From Salvator merianae (taxonomy: Eukaryota; Chordata; Lepidosauria; Squamata; Teiidae): a stretch of DNA of 64,000 nt. Position numbers and translations under genes: made by a program. Shown here piece after piece: positions 11,840-24,478 of the stretch. The stretch lies in NCBI GenBank assembly GCA_003586115.2, contig QVOM02000042.1:75473838-75537837 (forward strand). The letters run 5' to 3'. Numbering within the stretch: position 1 is the stretch's first letter; the number at the start of each line of letters is the position of its first letter. The notes beneath the pieces were generated by a model that searched no databases, had not been told where the DNA came from, and was given only the letters and a program-made list of their open reading frames with translations.

Positions 11840-12479
11840 CTGAAGTTCCAATATAATTAAAGAATAATTGATATTTATACTTTTTAAAAATTCTTTTTTG
11901 TTGTTGTCATTTTTATTACTTTGTTATTTACAAATGATCCAATCACAATCCTTTTAGGAATGCACATACTTATATTTTTAGAAAACCATTCATCAACTGT
12001 TAGTCCAAGTTTATAACAAATAATTTCAACAACTTCACTATCACTCTACCTGATTGTGAAACTGTCTAAATGTTAGCTTCTTCAAGATTGGAGTTCATAA
12101 TTCTGAAACTATCATTCTGTTATGGACTGTTTGCATTTTAAACATTTGTTCTAACATAAATTATTCTACACAAAATCCCCACAGAATTCTGTACCAGTTC
12201 TTTATATCAAGTTTACCTGCATTTTTCCAGTTTTGGGCTATAAGTAGTTGTGCAGCAGTTATCATGAAGTAAATATCTATTTTTTGATGTTATATTTTTA
12301 TTATTTATTAGTTTCAGCAGAACCACTTCCATGTTTATTTTAATAGCATATGCTATGATCTTTCATTTTCCACTTTCATTTCCCAAGGTTATTTACAATG
12401 CCATCACATATGAATATGATACCCTTTTGCACGGCACCCTTTCCAGCAGTTTGATGAATGAGTCTTATCGATATTTGCC

Positions 12480-13860
12480 AGTTTAGCTGTTGTAATATAC
12501 AATTTTGCTAGTATTTATATATGTAATTCTTTACTCTTTGTGTAGCCTGTCCATTCTAGTTGGACGTTGGCCACCTTGTTCTGCTCCTCCAATGGTATTT
12601 GATGTTCAAAATCTTTTTCTGAGGAGACCAGTAATACAGCTGTTAATGGTCCTCTACTTGTTATTAACATACCATACATTTTTGAGGTTAGACCTTTTGT
12701 GTTATAAAGATATTTCCGATATAATTGTTCAAATAACACTAATTTCCTTACTATTGTTGTTTTAGTCATCAGGACCTGCAATATTGTGGATGATGTTACT
12801 GCATGTCTCTTAGTGTTGCTACTTTAAGTGTATTAATTTCATTATTATAATAAGTTTCTTGAAGATAATCCCAAAGCAACTGTGGTATCTTACTCAGTCA
12901 ATCTGCATAATACTGCAGCTCTGCTAGTGGGGATATTGTGGATATCAATATGTTTTGCCATTTTCCCCAAAAAACTTTTAGCGAGTCTACAATGATTGGG
13001 TTGTACTGTTTGATATATTTATTTTTAATATTATTCACTAAAGGTAGAGCAGACATTCTAGGACAATAATCTTTCTCTATCCGACTGCATGCCCCCACTT
13101 ATCTATGCAAATGTACTAAGTAAGTTATATAGAATGCATCAAAATAACATATAAGGCTAAAGTCACTTTTTTTTTGTTTGAGTTTGGTATATATTTTTAG
13201 ATGTTCTCAGTTTCTTGGACTGAAAAACATACTGATTTGGCTTTTGTACTGGGAGAATAATGTTTTTGAGAGCTGCATCAGTAACATTGAAATTCTTTTT
13301 TTGGCAAACATACAAACCCCACAAAGAATATGTATTTTCTCTTTCAAAGGGTGACTTCTTTTCTAATAATAATGGATAATAATTGTCAAAAATTAGCTTA
13401 TTCACATTTCTAGTTAAATACATGCCCAGACATTTTAAAACCTTATTTTGTATCTTAAGCCCAATTTCCTTCTGATATTCTATCTGTATTCTAGGTGACA
13501 TGTTTTTATACATTACTTCTGATTTAGAAATGTTTATTGACAGGCCTGATATTTCTGCATAGCTAGTAGTTATCTATGGCAGTCTCCTGATAGTTATTAA
13601 TGCATTGTTCATTAATGTCAATGTGTCATTTACATATTGCAGTATTTTTATTATTTGCTTTCCAACAGAATATGGTACAACTTGTTCATCCTGTTACACT
13701 TCATTTGCTAAGTTATCAATAACCCAATTAAATAGGATAGGAGGTAGAGGGCAACCCAGCTTAGTCTCCCTATTGAGTTGTACAGAATCTGAATTGTAAC
13801 CATTAACTCTTATTCTTACCATGCAGTGTCAATACATATTTTGCATTAAAGCTAGAAATT
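12480..13860 (-). mobile_element. Old L1-clade LINE fragment (ORF2 RT and C-terminal part)
   Basis: Degenerate ORF2 in the minus sense. Around 13560-13860 the RT is readable in pieces: RETKLGCPL, ILFNWVIDNLANE and a YVND remnant of the FADD box, followed by GLSINISKSEVMY. The open piece at 13163-13513 continues with CLGMYLTRNVNKLIFDNYYPLL, the block after the RT in L1 proteins. Further pieces at 12898-13098 and 12515-12781 reach LEWTGYTK. It is more diverged than, and of a different lineage from, the L1 copies at 1162 and 46005. It sits inside a DNAH6 intron in the same orientation as the gene. Confidence 0.75.
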
Positions 13861-13972
13861 GCAGACCAAATTATATTTTCTTTAACAGCAAAAATATTTT
13901 TTTAAAAATCATGCTTAACTTTTAAGAATTCTATATGAAATCTTGAACTACAATCCTATGAGATTTACTTAC

Positions 13973-14107
13973 ATTTTTTAGGTGATCGAACTGGGTACCT
14001 TTAAATTCTATGAGAGCATATATATAACCTTTTTCCACTTGACAAAGGATCATATCACTGATTTGATAACACATTTCTTGAATGTTAAGTATTGCTGGTC
14101 TCAAACA
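13973..14107 (-). CDS. DNAH6: DNAH6 coding exon 5 in this window
   Basis: 135 bases, 45 codons, phase 0 at both ends. The acceptor is CTGTTTTACAG and the donor AAT|GTAAGT, a consensus site. It encodes CLRPAILNIQEMCYQI at the start and EFKGTQFDHLKN at the end. It matches the region LRPALLKINELCYHLS of mammalian DNAH6 directly after the conserved NLFIVN block. Splicing joins it in frame between 17473-17740 and 11716-11839. Confidence 0.8.
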
Positions 14108-14900
14108 CTGTAAAACAGTAGACACTTGTTACTGACACAGAAGTGAAAATTCTGCTTCATTATCCTATCTTCTACATTTTGTGGGCACAACAGATTTTAA
14201 GAACTCTGTTCATGGGAAGTGAAGACTATATTACCATGAAAGGACTGATGAAGAGGAAAGCTTTGCGAATTTTCTATTTCTTCTACAAGTCCCCAAAGCT
14301 GAGCTGAGTTGAAGGATTCTATCAAATAGCAGAGGAAACCATGGATGGGTACTGAAGTGAAGAGGGGGAAATCAACAAAATTCACTTCTTCCCTAAAATT
14401 CACTTCTTCCATCCATTTTCCATTATCAGAGGCTTCTGATTGATCAAAAGCCTTTAAGTTCATAGAATAACTCTTCACATAAATTTATCTCAGTAGCTCT
14501 ACTTTCTGGTATGCATACAGTTTCCATGCTTATAGCTTCTTAAATAAGAACTTTAGCTATTCTCCTTATTGAAGAATGTGTGACAGCTCGGTTTCACTGC
14601 AATGAATCTAAGAAATATAACTCAGCAGGAAAGAAAACCTAAAAGTATAGCTTTAAAAAAACCCTAATAATAACAAGAAATAAATCTATGCAATTATTTT
14701 TTAGTTACTTAGGGAACACAGTGCTTCCTAGGATCATGACCTCATCAGCACTACATAGCACTATAGATCCACAAACAGAGAGGCAGATCTACTAAGTGCA
14801 GTGATGGCAACCTTCACTACAGGTCCAAAAAAGTCTTTAAGCTGTATCAGACCTATAGGCAGTTTATATGATTTAACCCAATGGGAGCCAATGGTTCAGA
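14108..14900. other. DNAH6 intron, no gene seen
   Basis: AT-rich intron. The minus-strand open stretch at 14197-14478 has no recognisable domain, no splice context that joins the gene, and is taken as chance. Confidence 0.4.
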
Positions 14901-15302
14901 TTCTAAGGCCACATTCACACACATTAAAAAAGCAGCTTAAAAACAGCTTAGAAATGATTGCATGCAGGTGCCCATGTTTCCATCTCACTTTTAATCCACA
15001 TTAAAGGCTAGTGAATACATTCTGGAAGTACATTTTCTGGCCTTTAAGGTAGATGAATGCACTAGCCTGCATATGCTAGCTCCTCCAAACTGCTTTTGAG
15101 ACACTTTTCAGTTCTTTTCATAGTTCTTTGTACTGCCTCTTATGCAAGTCCAGAGAGTCCTAAAATAAGATTTTCAGAGGTACAAGGAACTTTATGGAAG
15201 CATGTCAAGTTATTTCCTTTTCTCTTGTCACAGATGGGTGCATCATGTGAGAAGAACTTCAACCAAGTAACAGTTCCATCAACAAAAGCACTTCCCCATT
15301 TG

Positions 15303-15705
15303 TGAGTAAGTGGACACTCACCAGGTAAGTGCATTTGCACTGCCCTGCTGCCACAGTGTCTGGAAGTGGCTACAGCTGCTCCTGAACACTAGTAGCTGTG
15401 GACATCAAAGTCACAGTGATCAGCAGCATTTGCTATTCTTCTGGGTGTGAATGCTGCAAGTTGGCAGCACAGCTGCGACTGCGCAGCCACATGCCACGTC
15501 TCTGATCACCGGTAACAACCAAACATTGCTGAAGCTGCTGTCATGTCGGTCAGGCCTGCATTCACACTGTGAGTGCTGGAGACCTGGTTTGGGGTCATTC
15601 TACCACTCACAGTGCAAATGGCCGCTTTGCCACTTGGTCTGTTCCAACCTCGTATGGTATTGTTAATATCACACTAGGTTGTAAAGTGTGAACAGGCCCA
15701 AAGTT
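15303..15705. mobile_element. hAT-type non-autonomous element (MITE), about 400 bp
   Basis: GC-richer than the flanking DNA and ending GTGTGAACAGGCCC, the same terminus as the elements at 28161, 37612 and 54957. The interior shares blocks such as GCTACAGCTGCTCCTG and GCATTCACACTGTGAGTGCTGG with those at 27467 and 55446. No reading frame of interest. Another small AT-rich palindromic piece with GCATGCAGG and CCTGCATATGC precedes it at about 14910-15090. Left end approximate. Confidence 0.5.
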
Positions 15706-15719
15706 AGAATTCAAGTCAT

Positions 15720-15797
15720 TGGGCAGACAAGTGAAATAATAACAATGATGTTGATAACAATAACAGCAATAATAATAACAATAATAATAATAATACA
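15720..15797. repeat. (AAT/AAC)n microsatellite
   Basis: Imperfect trinucleotide run of AAT and AAC units, the purest part being about 15764-15793. Confidence 0.85.
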
Positions 15798-15799
15798 GT

Positions 15800-17472
15800 T
15801 GAAGATGACAAAAAAGTTTAGGTAATTATATTCAGCAAATAAAAGAAAAAAAAAATTAACAGCTATATGCTCAGAAAGCATTTAATGTACCAATGATATA
15901 AACATTTCTTACAGGAAGAAAAATCAATGAGATAGCTGGAAGGGGAAAAAACCTACTTAGTCAGCACATGAAAAGAAAAGAAAGAAGGGTAGATAAGGAA
16001 AACAACTGGAAATGGCTGCAGAAACACTGAAAAAAAGAAACTGGTACAACCCAAGAGAATGTCCTCCAAATAAATACTATGAAAGCAAAAATTGAAAAGA
16101 TCACACGGGACCACAACTGCAGGCAGTGTAAAAAACATAACAGTATTCCACTTCAGTAACTCATGCAGTAAGATCACACAGACTGAACATAAGTATCAAC
16201 ACAGGTAAAGCCATATAATGTTTACTATTTACTATTGAAACTTAGTGGAAATTACAAAACATTCTACTTGAACTTAGTGGAAATTATAATTCAAGAAGCT
16301 GGGGACAAATTGGAGAGACTTGCCAATAAGAAAAAGCAGGCCCATAGACTTTAGGAAATTTGTACATACTGGGAATTAAAAGAGGAGGAAATAAGAAGAG
16401 TAAAGATGCCTCATTGATGAGCATGCAGTGTTTTGTTTAAAATTATACACTGATGGTATGTTTTGAGCTAAGGGCTAAACAATGAAGGACAAGCAATTGG
16501 ATCATAATATGCCTCCTATTACTGCACTGCTTGAGAAATAGAATGCTGCAATAAATGTGGTTATCCCAGAGGCCAGCAGAACTGAACAAAAAGAACTGCA
16601 GAAGATCACAAATTAGCAAAATCTACCAAACCAAATTCTAGGAATAAAAACCAGTAATTTCAGTAGTTCTTGGTACATTAAATGCAATCTAGTATGAAAG
16701 CAACTGAACAAACATCTGGAAGGTATAATAATAGATAAAATACCAATATCTCAACTGCAAAAAGTTCCTACTATTACTAGGAACTAGCCACGTTTTTTGA
16801 TGATACTTCATTGTTCCCTAAATCTTTTATTAGAAATCAAATTAAGGATTGTCAAAACTGTAGCCACTATATCTGGTGGATTATACAATCCATGTACTTA
16901 CCAAATGATGCAAGAAATTTTGGATGTGTTAAACAATGGCATTACACCACAGTAAAGGCTGCTTTACCACAGTTAACTCGCTAAGAACAGCACTGGAGTG
17001 AACTTTCAGGAATTTGGCTACATTGGCTTCTTTTCTTTCATTATTCTCCCATGCACAATGAGCTTCCAGATGCTAAATCTAACACTATACCAATGCAGCA
17101 TCTTGCCAAATGTCACATATGCTGGCAAGATGTCAGCATTTTAAAATAGTGTGGGAAATTGCCTCATAAGTTAAATACAGGCTTTGGAGTCAATGTGCTG
17201 GCAGTGGCCAGATCTGGTGTCAAATCAGCCTGTCAGCCCTACCAACATGCCAACAGGATGCTGGCATACAAAGTGTGCCTAGAAACAGCCCTAATCATTA
17301 TCATAATAGCTTTTTGCTCTCATCCAACTCATCTTCCAGGCTATAGGCAAGCTAGAAGGAAACTTGGCATGGCGATTGTTTCATTATGAATTTTCCCCTA
17401 CCAACACTTACTCAAGGGTTTAAATACAGTAAGATACTATATATCATACAAAAAAATATGCACAATACATAC
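15800..17472. other. DNAH6 intron with unclassified old repeats
   Basis: No host exon found. There is a short direct repeat of GAACTTAGTGGAAATTA near 16236-16290. A small foldback around TGCCAAATGTCACATATGCTGGCA (17104-17127) looks MITE-derived. The rest is not recognisable by eye. Confidence 0.35.
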
Positions 17473-17740
17473 AGCATTAACGATGAACAAGTTCTTCTGC
17501 AAAGCTCGACGACATGCATTAATCTTCTTGGAACGGACATTCTTTCTCCATACATTAAATGACTTCCATTTGCGAAATATAGCAAATATTGTAATTCTAG
17601 AAAGTGCTTTGTGATAGAGATATTCCTGCTCCCAACGTTCAAGTTCCAGATATTCAACTTCTCCATTACATGTATGAATAACAGCTTTGGGGCTAATAGT
17701 GTAGTAGTCATTTTTGTTAATGCAGTCATAAGCTACAATT
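17473..17740 (-). CDS. DNAH6: DNAH6 coding exon 4 in this window
   Basis: 268 bases; acceptor TTATTTTTAG, donor GCT|GTATGT. The first base completes the Lys codon split from the previous exon, then 89 codons follow. Conserved blocks are CINKNDYYTIS, ELERWEQEYLYH, FRKWKSFNVWRKNVRSKKI and LQKNLFIVN, close to mammalian DNAH6 (INKNDYYTIS, WEQEYLYHREL, FRKWKAFSVWRKNVRSKKI). This is the best-conserved exon and the strongest single piece of evidence for the gene identity. It ends in phase 0. Confidence 0.85.
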
Positions 17741-20235
17741 CTAAAAATAAATGGGAACATTGAGTTTAACAGTAATGGGAGTCAGACTATTATTGTACAT
17801 ACTTTACCTCCAATTCACCTGTTTCTAAGAAGAAGGAATATGCAACTGCCAAACCAGGTCAAGTTTAGTATCATGGGAAGGCTACATTATGGGGGGGGGG
17901 GTAAACATGAGTCCCCCAAACACTATATTCCTAACTCTGCTTTTCTCTGCTTGGGCAGCACTATGGGACTAGCTTCCCCAATGAGAGCCTGTGTATGGCT
18001 GCTGGACAGCATCAAACATGAAGGAAAGTACTGGGAAGTTTTAAGCCTCAGCTAGAATATCATGACATAGTGGTACAGGAACCAGCTTGAAGCAATTTTG
18101 CATTCAAGTCTTCATCTACGGATGGTAGGTTTAATATAAAGGCAGGTTTGACATGTCAGCTAGAGCCATACATAAACAGGTTGTTGTGCTAGCTTGTAGC
18201 ATAAGAACTGCCAAAGAGGGCCTGGATCGATATCTTGCAAACCTAGTCCTCTGTAAAGGCAAGAGGAAGGTGTGAGAAAAAAGTTTTTCTATTCTGTTCA
18301 AGCTTGGGATGGGTCAGGGAAAACCAGGAATAGCAGGATCACTGTGGCCAATGATATCATCGTGAGCCCCACATGGCTTCACCCACTCCCAGCTGCAAAG
18401 GCAGTTGGGAGAAGCAGCAGCACAACAGAGATAGAACTCACCTATCTGCAATCTCTGTTGTGCTCACCTGCCCCTCACTATCATAAAAAGCCAGGATTGC
18501 AAGAAGTAGATCCTCAAAATCCCAGCTCTCTTGGCAGGTTTTTATGCTACAAATTAAGAAATGAATCTGTTCACGCACATCCTTAGCTTAAACACAGCCA
18601 TAGGTCAGTCAGAAGATGGATCCGATCAAGGAATAAAGACTCCTATCAAGAATTCAAAATGGGATTGGCAGTTTGATTCAGTGAAGTATTAGCAGATCAA
18701 AGCAAGGAAAACCAACTTATGATTTTGTTGCTTTGAGCCCGGAGTTTTACTTTAAGCACTTTTGCACCGTCTATGCCAACTGAGTAAATCGGTATCCTCT
18801 ATATTTTAGGATTTTTTTGTATCTCATCAGGAGAGTGAAGAATCCTGCCCCCCTGCACAGGATCCCTTTCTCTTGAAGGTATCTTTCTTCTTTTCTACCT
18901 TCTTAAGCCTGACCCATGGGTACCCCAGTGGGTTTTGTGATAGCCCAAAGAAAGTAAGAAAAGCCCGAGGAGAGCCTTTCCATGCCCAACAGGTGGCTTG
19001 ATCAAGTGGCTGTTTAGCACCTGAGTGGCATAAGCTAGTGTAAGGCCACTGATAACTTTCCACTCTTGCTGTGTATCATGAAACGTCTGGTTCATGGGCC
19101 CAAGAAAAGCCCTGGACTTGGGGACTTCCAGATTTAAAGGGAGCCAGTGCTGATATGGATACCTTTACTGAGACCAGGATCCAGTTATTCAAAGAGCTTT
19201 TAGAAAAAGAAGCTCAATGGGTACATTCCTGTGGCAGTGAACTACCAATTCTGAAATCCAAACCCCTGCACTGCAAACTCCTACATTGTCGCAAACCCTT
19301 AGATCTGCCAAGACAAGAGCTTCCAAAAAAGTAAGTGTGTTTTCATATCAACCAAATGAGACTTCAGAACAAAGTGAATCTGGAGACCTACACTGTCTCA
19401 GTCTAAAAAAGGGTGGAATTCTGCTTGCAATTTATTAAAGAGTTGAACAGATGTGAAATTAGAAGAATTAGACAGGGAAGGAAATTTCTTATTGATAGTC
19501 TTCCTTCTATAGAATCTTTGGTTCTTTTCTCATGGTGGTTATCCCGTGACATGCTGGCCCAGACTAAGTAACCTGACCCACAATAGGTTGAGCTGCTGGC
19601 AGCATGCGTCAAGAACTGTTTGCATTGCAGGCAGACCATCCCAACCTAACTTCAGAGGCCAGAAACAAAAGTTCCCAGCTTCTGAAATTACCAGCCAGGG
19701 CTGTTTTGGCTGGGTGCCCAGAAGCAGTGCACTTCCAGGTGCCCAGCTGGGTTCTCAATCATGGTACACCGAACTACCTGCTCATGTGCCATCCACACAC
19801 AGGTGGCTGATTTTGTATACCTGTTTGAACACTGTGGACTGCTTGTGATACAGAACTGTTATTAATAAATGCATGCAGATATCAATGTGCAGGATTGCTG
19901 TTTTATCATAGTGTCATGGCCTCCCTTTTCTGTTCCTCTTTGTTACAATATGAAAGACCTAAGCAATGTCTAACAGCTTTTTGCAATAAGAAAACACAGA
20001 GAAGCACAGATCAGACACAAAAGTATCAGCGCTAATGTGATAGTTATGCCTCCTGCCTTGTTTCACAATGAGCTGTGTAATTCAATAAAATAACAGCCTC
20101 TCAATAGCCAAATGGAGTTAGTCTGCTTTCAATTGGAAATATCTTTGCATGGTTTGGTTTAAAATCATTTTAATTTGAAAAGGAGAGCCAGAAAAGTTCT
20201 GTCCATCACCAGCCTGGCACAGAAGCTTGTCATTG
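17741..20235. other. DNAH6 intron, fragments of repeats only
   Basis: Contains a 10-bp G run at 17892-17901 and a short inverted repeat, CACAACAGAGAT at 18421-18432 against ATCTCTGTTGTG at 18451-18462, probably from a MITE. The open stretches at 19071-19334 and 19546-19848 show no family signature and no splice context matching the gene. No exon seen. Confidence 0.4.
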
Positions 20236-20237
20236 TA

Positions 20238-21801
20238 CACTAGTGGCCAAAATTGTGGAAACCATTTGGAAAAAGTATATTTTTGAGGTTTGAAGGCTCA
20301 TAACACACTTTTTTTTGGAGTAACCCCATAAAATGATAGATCAATGAAAAGATAATTTAATCAAGAATGTAATGCAATAACTTTTATGAAGGATTTTTTA
20401 ATAGTACAGCAGTTATAAAGAAGAAAAGTGAAACACATAGAAAAAATGAGATTTATGAAAATTCTCACTATGGCAGGTAATACTTAGTTGGGTAACCTTT
20501 AGCCTTAATTAAGGCCTTACAACGCCTTCCCATTGAGTAAACCAAGTTTTTTAGCTGTTATAATGTGAAACCACGATTGAATTATTGTTTCTATTAATTT
20601 AGTTTTATTGTTGAGTTTCTTCTGACTACCAGTTTCTTTAGTCGGCTCCATAGATTTTCTATTGGGTTAAGGTCTGGGCTGTTCCCAGGCCATTCCAGCA
20701 GTGAAACATGATTATCCTGAAACCACTTTTTGCACACAGCAGCAACATGACATGAAGCTGAATCCTGTTGAAATATAAATGCTTCATGATCTGGGGAAAG
20801 ATCACATGAGGAAGACTTAAGTTTGGGCTCAAGTATTTCATTTATGTATTTTTGGGCACTTATATTCCAGTTATCATGCAAATTCTGCCCACACCTTTTG
20901 ATGTCATACAACCCCAGATCATAACACTAACTGGGTGTTTCACGGTAGGTATAATGCAATCAGGATGCAAATCTTCTCCAATTCTTCTCCTTACGTATTT
21001 TATGCCATCACCACCAAACAGGGAGATTCTGGTCTCGTCACTCCAAATAACACTGTCCCATTGTTCCGCTGTCCAATAAACATGGGTTTTAGCCCAGTTT
21101 AATCTCTTCAACCTTTGTTTGCAAGATAAAAATGGCTTCTTTCATGGAATTCTAGCATTTAAACCAAATTCCTGCAATCTGTGCCAAATAGTCCTTGCAC
21201 TCAACTTCACACTTCATTGTGCCATTTCATCTTGTATACAGGGCAGATGATTTTCTTCTGTCATCTAGGCACAGTCTCTTCATTTTTCTATCATCACTTG
21301 CCGTTGTGCACCTTTTCCTGGTTTTGTAGTGACTGAGTCTCCTTATATCTCTTCAAAAATTTAGAAACACCACCTTTGGTTAAGTTTCCACCAACTTTTC
21401 TTCTAATTTCTTCATAACTGTTGCCATGGTCACTCAATAGTACTATTTTACATCACTTTCTGGGTGACCAGTCAACTCTTTGCACTATTTCTTTAATTTT
21501 ATTATGTTTTATTACACGATGATGCCTGACTGGCTCTCTAAACACTTATGCTTATTGGCTACATTGAAATGAAGGAAAGCTGCAAGCAAGTTGTGCTTCT
21601 TTTCCTGGTTATTTGGCTATAACTTTTTGATAGAATACAGATAATTGAATAAAGTTTGTTGCATTACATTCTTGATTAAATTATCTTTCCATTGATATAT
21701 CATTTCATGGGGTTACTCCATAAAAAGGTGGTGTTATGAGCCATCAAACCTGAAAAATACAGTTTTTTCCAAAAAAGTTTCCACAATTTTGGCCACTAGT
21801 G
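20238..21801 (-). mobile_element. Tc1-type DNA transposon with long terminal inverted repeats
   Basis: 1564 bp bounded by TA dinucleotides (20236-20237 and 21802-21803). The ends read CACTAGTGGCCAAAATTGTG inwards on both sides. The inverted repeat extends about 148 bp: 20238-20385 pairs with about 21655-21801, with the shared inner block GATAATTTAATCAAGAATGT. The interior carries a broken Tc1 transposase on the minus strand. The long inverted repeats match the IR/DR type of Tc1 elements. It lies in a DNAH6 intron. Confidence 0.93.
20594..21500 (-). pseudogene. Tc1 transposase, broken
   Basis: Degenerate DDE transposase. The N-terminal helix-turn-helix region (about 21350-21500) retains SYEEIRRKVGGNLTKGGVSK. 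The frame at 20860-21111 has the first catalytic Asp in VIWSDETRISLFG. The frame at 20594-20911 has the second in FQQDSASCH and the third acidic residue in NSPDLNPIENLWSRLKK. The two frames overlap by a frameshift near 20860-20910, and the N-terminal part carries further stops. The catalytic residues are still visible, but no intact protein is encoded. Confidence 0.9.
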
Positions 21802-21803
21802 TA

Positions 21804-23840
21804 TATCCAAAGATCATTTGATTATGGTAATTGTGCAGGGGCTGCCCAACATGACATCCTTATGTGTACTTTTGCCAAAATGCAATCAACAAGTTCTGAA
21901 GACTACATGGCACCTATGGTTTTACCTGTTTTACCTGTTTTCCTGCATTGAATGTCTTTTGTTCCTCCTTTCTCTTGCTCCTTTGCCAGAACAATATAAC
22001 TAGACATGACTTTTGAGGGATAGGTAGGTGTGTGGTAACTCTATCTCACCCCCTTCGCTGGTGCTGAAATCACTGCTGCTAATTACCGCAATGCTGCCCC
22101 ACAGCTGGAATCACCTCTCTAGTGCTGCAATCACTACTCTGAGGTAGAAGCAATCTTACGTTCCCTCACTCCCACTTTGGGTGACCTCTGTCACAGAACA
22201 GAGCTCCAGTTCTCTGTCGTGGGCCAGAGATCCACATCATGCACTCCAGGGAGCACTTGAGAGCCCTTCTCAATCAGAGTTGTGAGCTCCACAGAATGCT
22301 CATGGGAAGTTCTTCCCTTCCCAATCTGTGTTGTGCGCCTTTGTTGCAAGGACAAAATCACCAGGCAGAAGAGAAGCCTCGTTTTCCTCTCCTTCACTGT
22401 TGTTTTGCTGCTGCTGCAAGGCAAAGCACCAAAAAGAAAGAGGGGGAAACCTCTGTCTCCCTCCTTCTCTCCCTTCCTTTTCCAAATAGCTGCACAGAAT
22501 CAGGAGAAGATGCAGTGGGTAAAAACTGCCTTAATCTCCGCCCCCCCGAGTAAGAGCTTGGATGTGAGTTACTGCTAAATTAGGCAGACAGACAATGTTT
22601 GACCTCCACGTTGGGCTTCAGTTAGATCAGCTGAGTATGTGGGACAGACTTTATTAGTCAAGTTGAGAGGCTGCTTACAAAAAGTTAAAGAATAATCAGC
22701 TCGTAGCCAATCTAAGCTGCCCTCAATAGAGCAGGAATTCACAGCCTCTTTAAAAGCAGCCAACTATGCCCAAGTGTTCTCTAACTTTTACAAAGTACCT
22801 CATTTTGTTGATCAACAAGATTGTTGATTGCTCTCCAGTTTCCTAAAACTGCTATTCTTTTGCCTGCCTCTTGTATACTGATCTATTCTATTTTGATATT
22901 TGTTGAATAAAAAAAAATATATTTTTGGAAACTCCAAACAGTTCAGACTCTTCTTTTTATTCCATCTCCCCTGGCAATCCATGAGAGCTAGCTGCATCTC
23001 TAAACCAACGCATTCGCTAAAGATCCCAAAGTTGTATGAACTGGTGGTTAATTCTCCTTATAAAAACCAGTTCATGTAACACGTGCAAGCATTCCACATT
23101 TGGAGTAGGCTATGGCACCATTTTCATGCAGTGACCCACTCCAGTGTTTCACCTGATGCAGATGAGGCATTTTATCAGGAGGCAGGGCCTCCCAGTATAC
23201 TGGTCTGCACTGTGGAAGAGGCTTTTCAGGGCCTCTGCTGGGGTGGTCTACTGACTAAGTACTGAAAGGTCCTTCTAGTCTACTGGTCAATCTCCCCTCC
23301 TAAGTCTACCTGGTTTATTTATCTTGTCAACTGTCTTTTCTGTACAAGGACTCATAGAGCAGTAAAGTCACTGTTTTCTTATCACCCCTTATTTTAAGAA
23401 TTTCATCTTTTCTGAGAACATACTGCTTTATTTTTTAAAACATTTTATCTCTTTCTCTTATTTTCTTTCTTCAGAAACATAGTTACCCTTCATCTGTTAA
23501 ATAAACTACCTGAATTCTTTTGTCAATAGTACCAGAGTTTTTAATTCCAAGCATCATATTCCTATAGTGATTTATTACCTATGTAAATATGTATTTGCTT
23601 TTTTGCCATAATAAAACTTCTATTGAGAAGAAATACATTCAGTTGTTCTCCATTTCAACCTTTCTTTGGGATTCAGTCTCATTATCAAAGTGACAATTGC
23701 TAAAAACCTAAGTTTAGACCTGTTAAAGTTCTGTGTTTTTGCACACTGTCCCATAAACACCCATACTAAGTGATAGCTGTAACTAGAGGCAATGTTGACA
23801 TGCATTGGGTACTACTTCTTTTGGAATCAGAAAACTAAAT
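21804..23840. other. DNAH6 intron, no gene seen
   Basis: Mixed sequence. The open frames at 22239-22578 overlap in several frames and have no recognisable domain. A GC-richer block at 22020-22560 and the following block to 22780 look like old repeats that I cannot name. Confidence 0.35.
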
Positions 23841-23847
23841 TGGGCAG

Positions 23848-24050
23848 TGCATAAGAACTGGATCAGGCCACAGTCCATCTAGTCCAGCATCCTGTCTCAC
23901 ACAGTGGCTTACCAACTGCCTCTGGGGATTCTCAAGAAGAAGACAAAGGCAAAACCTTCACCTGCTCTTGATTGCCTGCAAATGGAATTTAGAGGAACTC
24001 TGCCTGTCCCTCCAACTAGACATCTATCCTAGTGCAAGATATGCTAGATT
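23848..24050 (-). mobile_element. CR1-type LINE 3' tail
   Basis: Starts CATAAGAACTGGATCAGGCC and continues CATCTAGTCCAGCATCCTG...GGCAAAACCTTCACCTGC. The same 3' UTR occurs at 45753, 52961 and 56518. The longer copy at 56518-58030 connects this tail to CR1-like reverse transcriptase sequence, so this is a severely 5'-truncated LINE insertion. Confidence 0.75.
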
Positions 24051-24227
24051 TCACAGTACCTTAAGTAAAAGCCATAGAAGAATTAGATGGCATTAAAAGG
24101 GGTTGTAATGTAAATTACAGTAAATTTATAATTCACATTACATTTGGAATTACTGCTTACTGTAAAACTCATCTCTATAAATCATAAATTAAGTGGTATG
24201 CTATAAAATATAAACAAAGTAACTCAC

Positions 24228-24478
24228 TTTAAATTGTATGTGTCATATTCAATTGATGACTTAGGTACTGCAGGAGTCATATATAGGAATCCAAGATTTT
24301 TATTCTCACATATTAATCTTATAATTTGTAGAGGTTCTGTAATATTAGCTTTAATTACATCTTCTGGTTCTTTAAATATATGAGTAGGTGGAATGGGACT
24401 TGGTATGCAAGCACTTAGTTTTACCACACTACGTGGCTGTTTAGTAGGAGTAGGAAGTCTTTCCTTAGCGCTCAGTAG
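24228..24478 (-). CDS. DNAH6: DNAH6 coding exon 3 in this window
   Basis: 251 bases; acceptor CATTTTTACAG and donor AAA|GTGAGT. Begins in phase 0 with LLSAKERLPTPTKQPRS and contains HIFKEPEDVIKANITEPLQI and ENKNLGFLYMTPAVPKSS. These blocks agree closely with mammalian DNAH6. The first third is Pro/Ser/Thr-rich and poorly conserved, the rest highly conserved. It ends in phase 2; the missing base comes from the exon at 17740. Confidence 0.85.

Noticed and set aside
19071..19334. 87-codon open frame in a DNAH6 intron
   Set aside because: No recognisable domain, opposite strand to the gene and no splice sites that would join it to a transcript.
22239..22578. Overlapping open frames in several phases on both strands
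   Set aside because: No motif, no splice context and composition explained by a GC-richer repeat.
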